Source of the DNA: DSWT01 sp036845725
GTDB lineage: Bacteria > Chloroflexota > Anaerolineae > B4-G1 > SLSP01
NCBI GenBank assembly: GCA_036845725.1
Contig: DAIUDK010000159.1
Location: 1-10,387, forward strand
Direction of reading: 5' to 3'
Length of the DNA stretch: 10,387 nucleotides
The notes beneath the pieces are model-generated. The model saw only the letters and a program-made list of their open reading frames with translations, made no database searches and was not told the origin of the DNA. A program made the translations under genes and the position numbers. Numbering within the stretch: position 1 is the first letter of the stretch; the number at the start of each line of letters is the position of its first letter. Below are positions 7,619 to 10,387 of this stretch, one piece after another.

Positions 7619-10334
7619 TTATTCATAACCGTATTGGTCTAAAAGCTTCCTCGCCAGTATACTCTCCATTATTTTCAGCACTTTGACAGCAGTCAATTGC
7701 ACATTCCTGGAACTATCTTCTAATCCAAGCGCAAGTGGTACTACTTTCAGTGAATCGGTTAAGCTTGTCAGCAGTTTGATAGCCTTCATTCTATCTCTAT
7801 AGTTACCTTCCATAAGCTGAGGCCAATTGGCCAATTGCCAGGATTTATTCAAGTGTTGGAGAACATATGATCGTCCATTTGGAGTTTCGCACAACTTTAC
7901 AAGAGCATGAATCGCACTCATCTGGACACTTATACAGCGACTATCAAATGCACCGATCAGTGATTTTACCGCTTTTGTATCTTGCAACTTCCCCAAAGCA
8001 TCGGCGACGGCACAGCGTACACGCCAATGACTATTTTCATCTTTGAGGACACTGATAAGCTGTCCTACTGCCCACTTGTTCCCTAATACTCCTAATGCCT
8101 GCGCAGCAATTTCTTGCATCCGCCAATCGCTATCCTTCAGGGTTTCAGTGAAAGGCTGTCGCGCACAGGCAACTTCTAATTCCTTAAGTTTTTGGGCTGC
8201 CTTGTATCGAGTATCTGGGTTATTGTTCTTGATTAGAGCTATTAGTAGCCTCACGGTATGCTCAGTGCTCAATCGCCGCAAAAGCCCACTCACTTTGCGC
8301 CAATCGTCCCAAAAGTTGTCTCCCAATTGCGTCAAACCAGGAACACCCCAGATATGCCCCAAGGCTTGGCTTGCACATTGCAGCATAGTAGGATTGCCAC
8401 TCAAAAGCTCATTGATCAAAGGCAATATCGCTCGCTCGTCACCCAATGCTCCCAAGGCTTGAACAGCTTGACACTTTATTTCAGTGTTCTCCCATTCGAA
8501 TGGGACATAATGTTCATTTCCCTGTACTCCCTCAAAGAGATTCTCTTGATGTGCTGTTTTATGCAGAGCTCGGCTCGAGAGCACATCCGCCACACTAAGG
8601 CCATTGAGTAGGAGTAAGTCCAGTAAAGGTTTCACTGCTCTTCTGTCACCAAATGCTCTCAGTCCCCTGATTGCTTGTTTTCTAACCTCGAGACTTACAT
8701 CCTTAAGTGCGGCAATCAGAGGTTCTACCGCTCGTTGATCGCCGCGACGTATCAACGACTCTGCGGCCTTCTCTCGCACCTGCCAGTTTTTGTCAGACTC
8801 GAGCTCAGCAATTAGTAGTTCTACCGCCTGTTGTTGATCCCCTAGATATGCTAATGCCCGTGCTGCCGCTTCTCGCACCTTCGGGCTTTCGTCATGTTCG
8901 AGTGCAACAGTTATAGACTCTATCACCCGTTGATCACCTGAACGAGGTGACATTTCTACAACCTTTTTCCGCACCCTGAAGCTTTTATCACGCATGAGGG
9001 TGGCGATCATCGGTTCTACAACACGTCGATCATCTATTTCCCCCAAAGCTTTCGCGACCTTTTCTCGCACTTGCCAGTCCTTATCATACTTGAGTGCGGC
9101 AATGAGTGAGTATATTATCTTATCCTTTTCGTTTAGGGAGTGAGATAGTGTCTCGATAGATGCCAAGCGGTTTGCTGCTCTGCGATCTCCCAGTTGTATT
9201 AGGCAGGGTAATTGCCATATACGGCCGAGTAATCGAGTTGCCGGCTGCCACAAAGTCTCGACATTGCCTTTCTTCAAAATACGAAGGAAGGTATCACTCA
9301 TAGATGCTGGTATGCCTTTGTTTATTCTCTCCATCTCTAGGACATCCAGAACTGTTCTCTGAATGCTTTTATTACTCACAGTCAGCATTTCGTTTAGTAC
9401 ATCGTATTCTCGTTTGTCAATCCGATCATCTCCAAGCTTGCGAATGCTTTCCAAAATGACCTGATCCCAGTGTCTGCCGCTATTTAGCAACAAACCCCAA
9501 AACGCCAAGTTGCGCTCCTCCTTCAGCATAATTGCTAAATAGACCATCACGCCAAGGATTTGGATGAATTCAGAATATTTCTCAGCTAGTGCTTCAACAG
9601 ATGACAAGATGCCTTTCTCATCTATATGCTCTCGGTCCCAGTCTCGGATTAGCGAACGAGCCATCAAATATTCCATAAACTCTTCGTAGACGAAGACGAC
9701 ATGATCCTCTTTACGTTGCTCTTCTCTGTGTTCTTTCTCCTCCAGGATGATGGATTCACCGCAGATACGATGGTAGATAGAAAGATCATCAGAGCTTTCC
9801 TCGCAATGCGCAGCACGGATCATATCAGTCCGTGGAATAGCACGAATATTGTTGTGAAGCATATAAGCGGCAACATTTAGCAAGTAATCACTCACCTCCT
9901 CTTCCAACACTTTGCGAAAACGTTTCTTGCCCTGGCTAATCATATGGTCGGCGATGGAGCGTAATTTCCGAGTCCAGTAACGGTCGAAAAGTTCTTTCAG
10001 ACGAATATCTCCCACTTTGCCAACTGTTTTCTCTCTATATGCTTCACAGAAAAAAAGCAAGAGTAACGGATGACGACACTGTTCAGCCGCGTTACCTACT
10101 GGGCGCCCACGGATTTTGTATTGATTTAGGTAGAGAGCCGATGCTTGCTCATACTCACGGAGGGTAAAACGGTTAAAATCAGTTCCAGTAACTCCAAGAG
10201 TGCGTCCGTCGGTTTCAGCCGACAAGTCGTTGACTGTGGCCCCTTGCCAAAAATCCCCCTCGAAGAATTCCCAATAGTAGTCACGGCATGTGATCACCAG
10301 TTTAATATGCCGTCCCCGCGTCCTGCATATATAT
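7619..10334 (-). CDS. NACHT-type NTPase with HEAT repeats, 5' end cut by an insertion sequence
   Basis: C-terminal part of a large STAND NTPase; the frame is open from about 10339 and ends at 7619. There is no in-frame ATG near the 5' end. Counting from the GTG at 10297 it has 892 aa, but that codon lies inside the conserved strand KLVITCRDYYW (sensor-1-like) and has no ribosome site, so it is not the real start. Walker A and B are therefore missing from the window. Residues 75-89 (RHPLLLLFFCEAYRE) match the conserved Pro-Leu-Leu motif after NACHT domains. Residues 199-214 (HVVFVYEEFMEYLMAR) match the common winged-helix motif F-x-H-x-x-F-x-E-Y. From about 391 a HEAT/PBS-lyase-like array begins with units of 31-33 residues (VREKVAKALGEI, VREAAARALAYLGDQQ, VRKQAIRGLRAFGDRR) and continues with gaps to about 880. 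Such arrays usually bind ligands or proteins. The DNA is AT-richer than imuB-dnaE2, suggesting acquisition. Defence or signalling roles are known for the class; its role here is inference. Confidence 0.75.
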
Positions 10335-10387
10335 TGAAGTTACCCCCAAAAACTAGACCACATGCTAAATGGAAATGGTGTACAATT
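10335..10387 (+). mobile_element. terminal end of an IS3-family (IS150-like) insertion sequence, continuing past the window
   Basis: The sequence TGAAGTTACCCCCAAAAACT, then AGACCA, has the look of a terminal inverted repeat of IS150-group IS3 elements: TG tip, C-run, A-run, then an AGAC-type block. It ends in GTGTACAATT, where TACAAT (10381-10386) could be the -10 box for the transposase, which would start beyond the window. The boundary at 10335 coincides with the point where the NACHT-HEAT frame loses sense and soon meets a TAA (10340-10342). No transposase codons or target-site duplication can be checked here. The assignment rests on recall of terminal-repeat patterns. Confidence 0.65.

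Noticed and set aside
7304..7642. 112-codon plus-strand frame over the NB-ARC remnant and the gap before the HEAT gene
   Set aside because: It is opposite the Walker A coding sequence and has no motif or ribosome site, so it is best seen as a shadow.
8258..8611. 117-codon plus-strand frame opposite the HEAT repeats
   Set aside because: The minus strand reads as regular HEAT units through this span; the plus-strand frame has no domain character.
8700..9110. Periodic nucleotide similarity resembling a tandem repeat array
   Set aside because: The period of about 93 bases equals 31 codons and follows from the HEAT repeats in the protein. It is not a CRISPR or separate DNA repeat.

Overview
The window looks like a chromosomal segment from a GC-rich bacterium, most likely a member of the Chloroflexota. 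The evidence is the protein style (a secreted subtilase with a beta-helix-like tail, an ImuB-like protein with a DUF6504-type C-terminus, NB-ARC and HEAT-repeat NTPases), a Gram-positive-type LexA palindrome, and strong codon bias to G/C in the central genes. The taxon is an inference from style, not from a marker gene.

Layout: (1) 1-2115, minus strand: a secreted S8 subtilisin-like protease that reads leftward. Its frame is broken near position 43-60, and a homologous-looking continuation stays open in another frame to the window edge. (2) 2116-2460: an intergenic region with divergent promoters. On the plus strand it holds a near-consensus sigma70 promoter with a perfect GAAC-N4-GTTC palindrome (LexA/SOS-box type) over the predicted transcription start. 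(3) 2461-6971, plus strand: a two-gene operon, imuB-like then dnaE2, with a GTGA stop/start overlap. This is an SOS-mutagenesis (mutasome) cassette without an adjacent imuA. The ImuB-like protein has lost all three Y-family catalytic carboxylates but keeps a clamp-binding-like motif; DnaE2 keeps its PHP and polymerase residues. (4) 7010-7456, minus strand: the decayed N-terminal part of an NB-ARC (STAND) NTPase, with in-frame stops, ending next to the 3' end of dnaE2. (5) 7619-10334, minus strand: the C-terminal part of a large NACHT-type NTPase with a long HEAT-repeat array, in visibly AT-richer DNA. (6) 10335-10387: the terminal sequence of an IS3-family (IS150-like) insertion sequence, which appears to cut the NACHT-HEAT gene just before its sensor-1-like strand.

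Functionally, DNA damage would cleave LexA and release the promoter at 2389-2438. ImuB and DnaE2 would then be made in a coupled way for error-prone bypass synthesis. The right-hand third is accessory DNA: remains of two STAND NTPases, a class often involved in phage defence or signalling, one decayed by point mutations and deletion and the other interrupted by an insertion sequence. I saw no rRNA, tRNA or CRISPR array.
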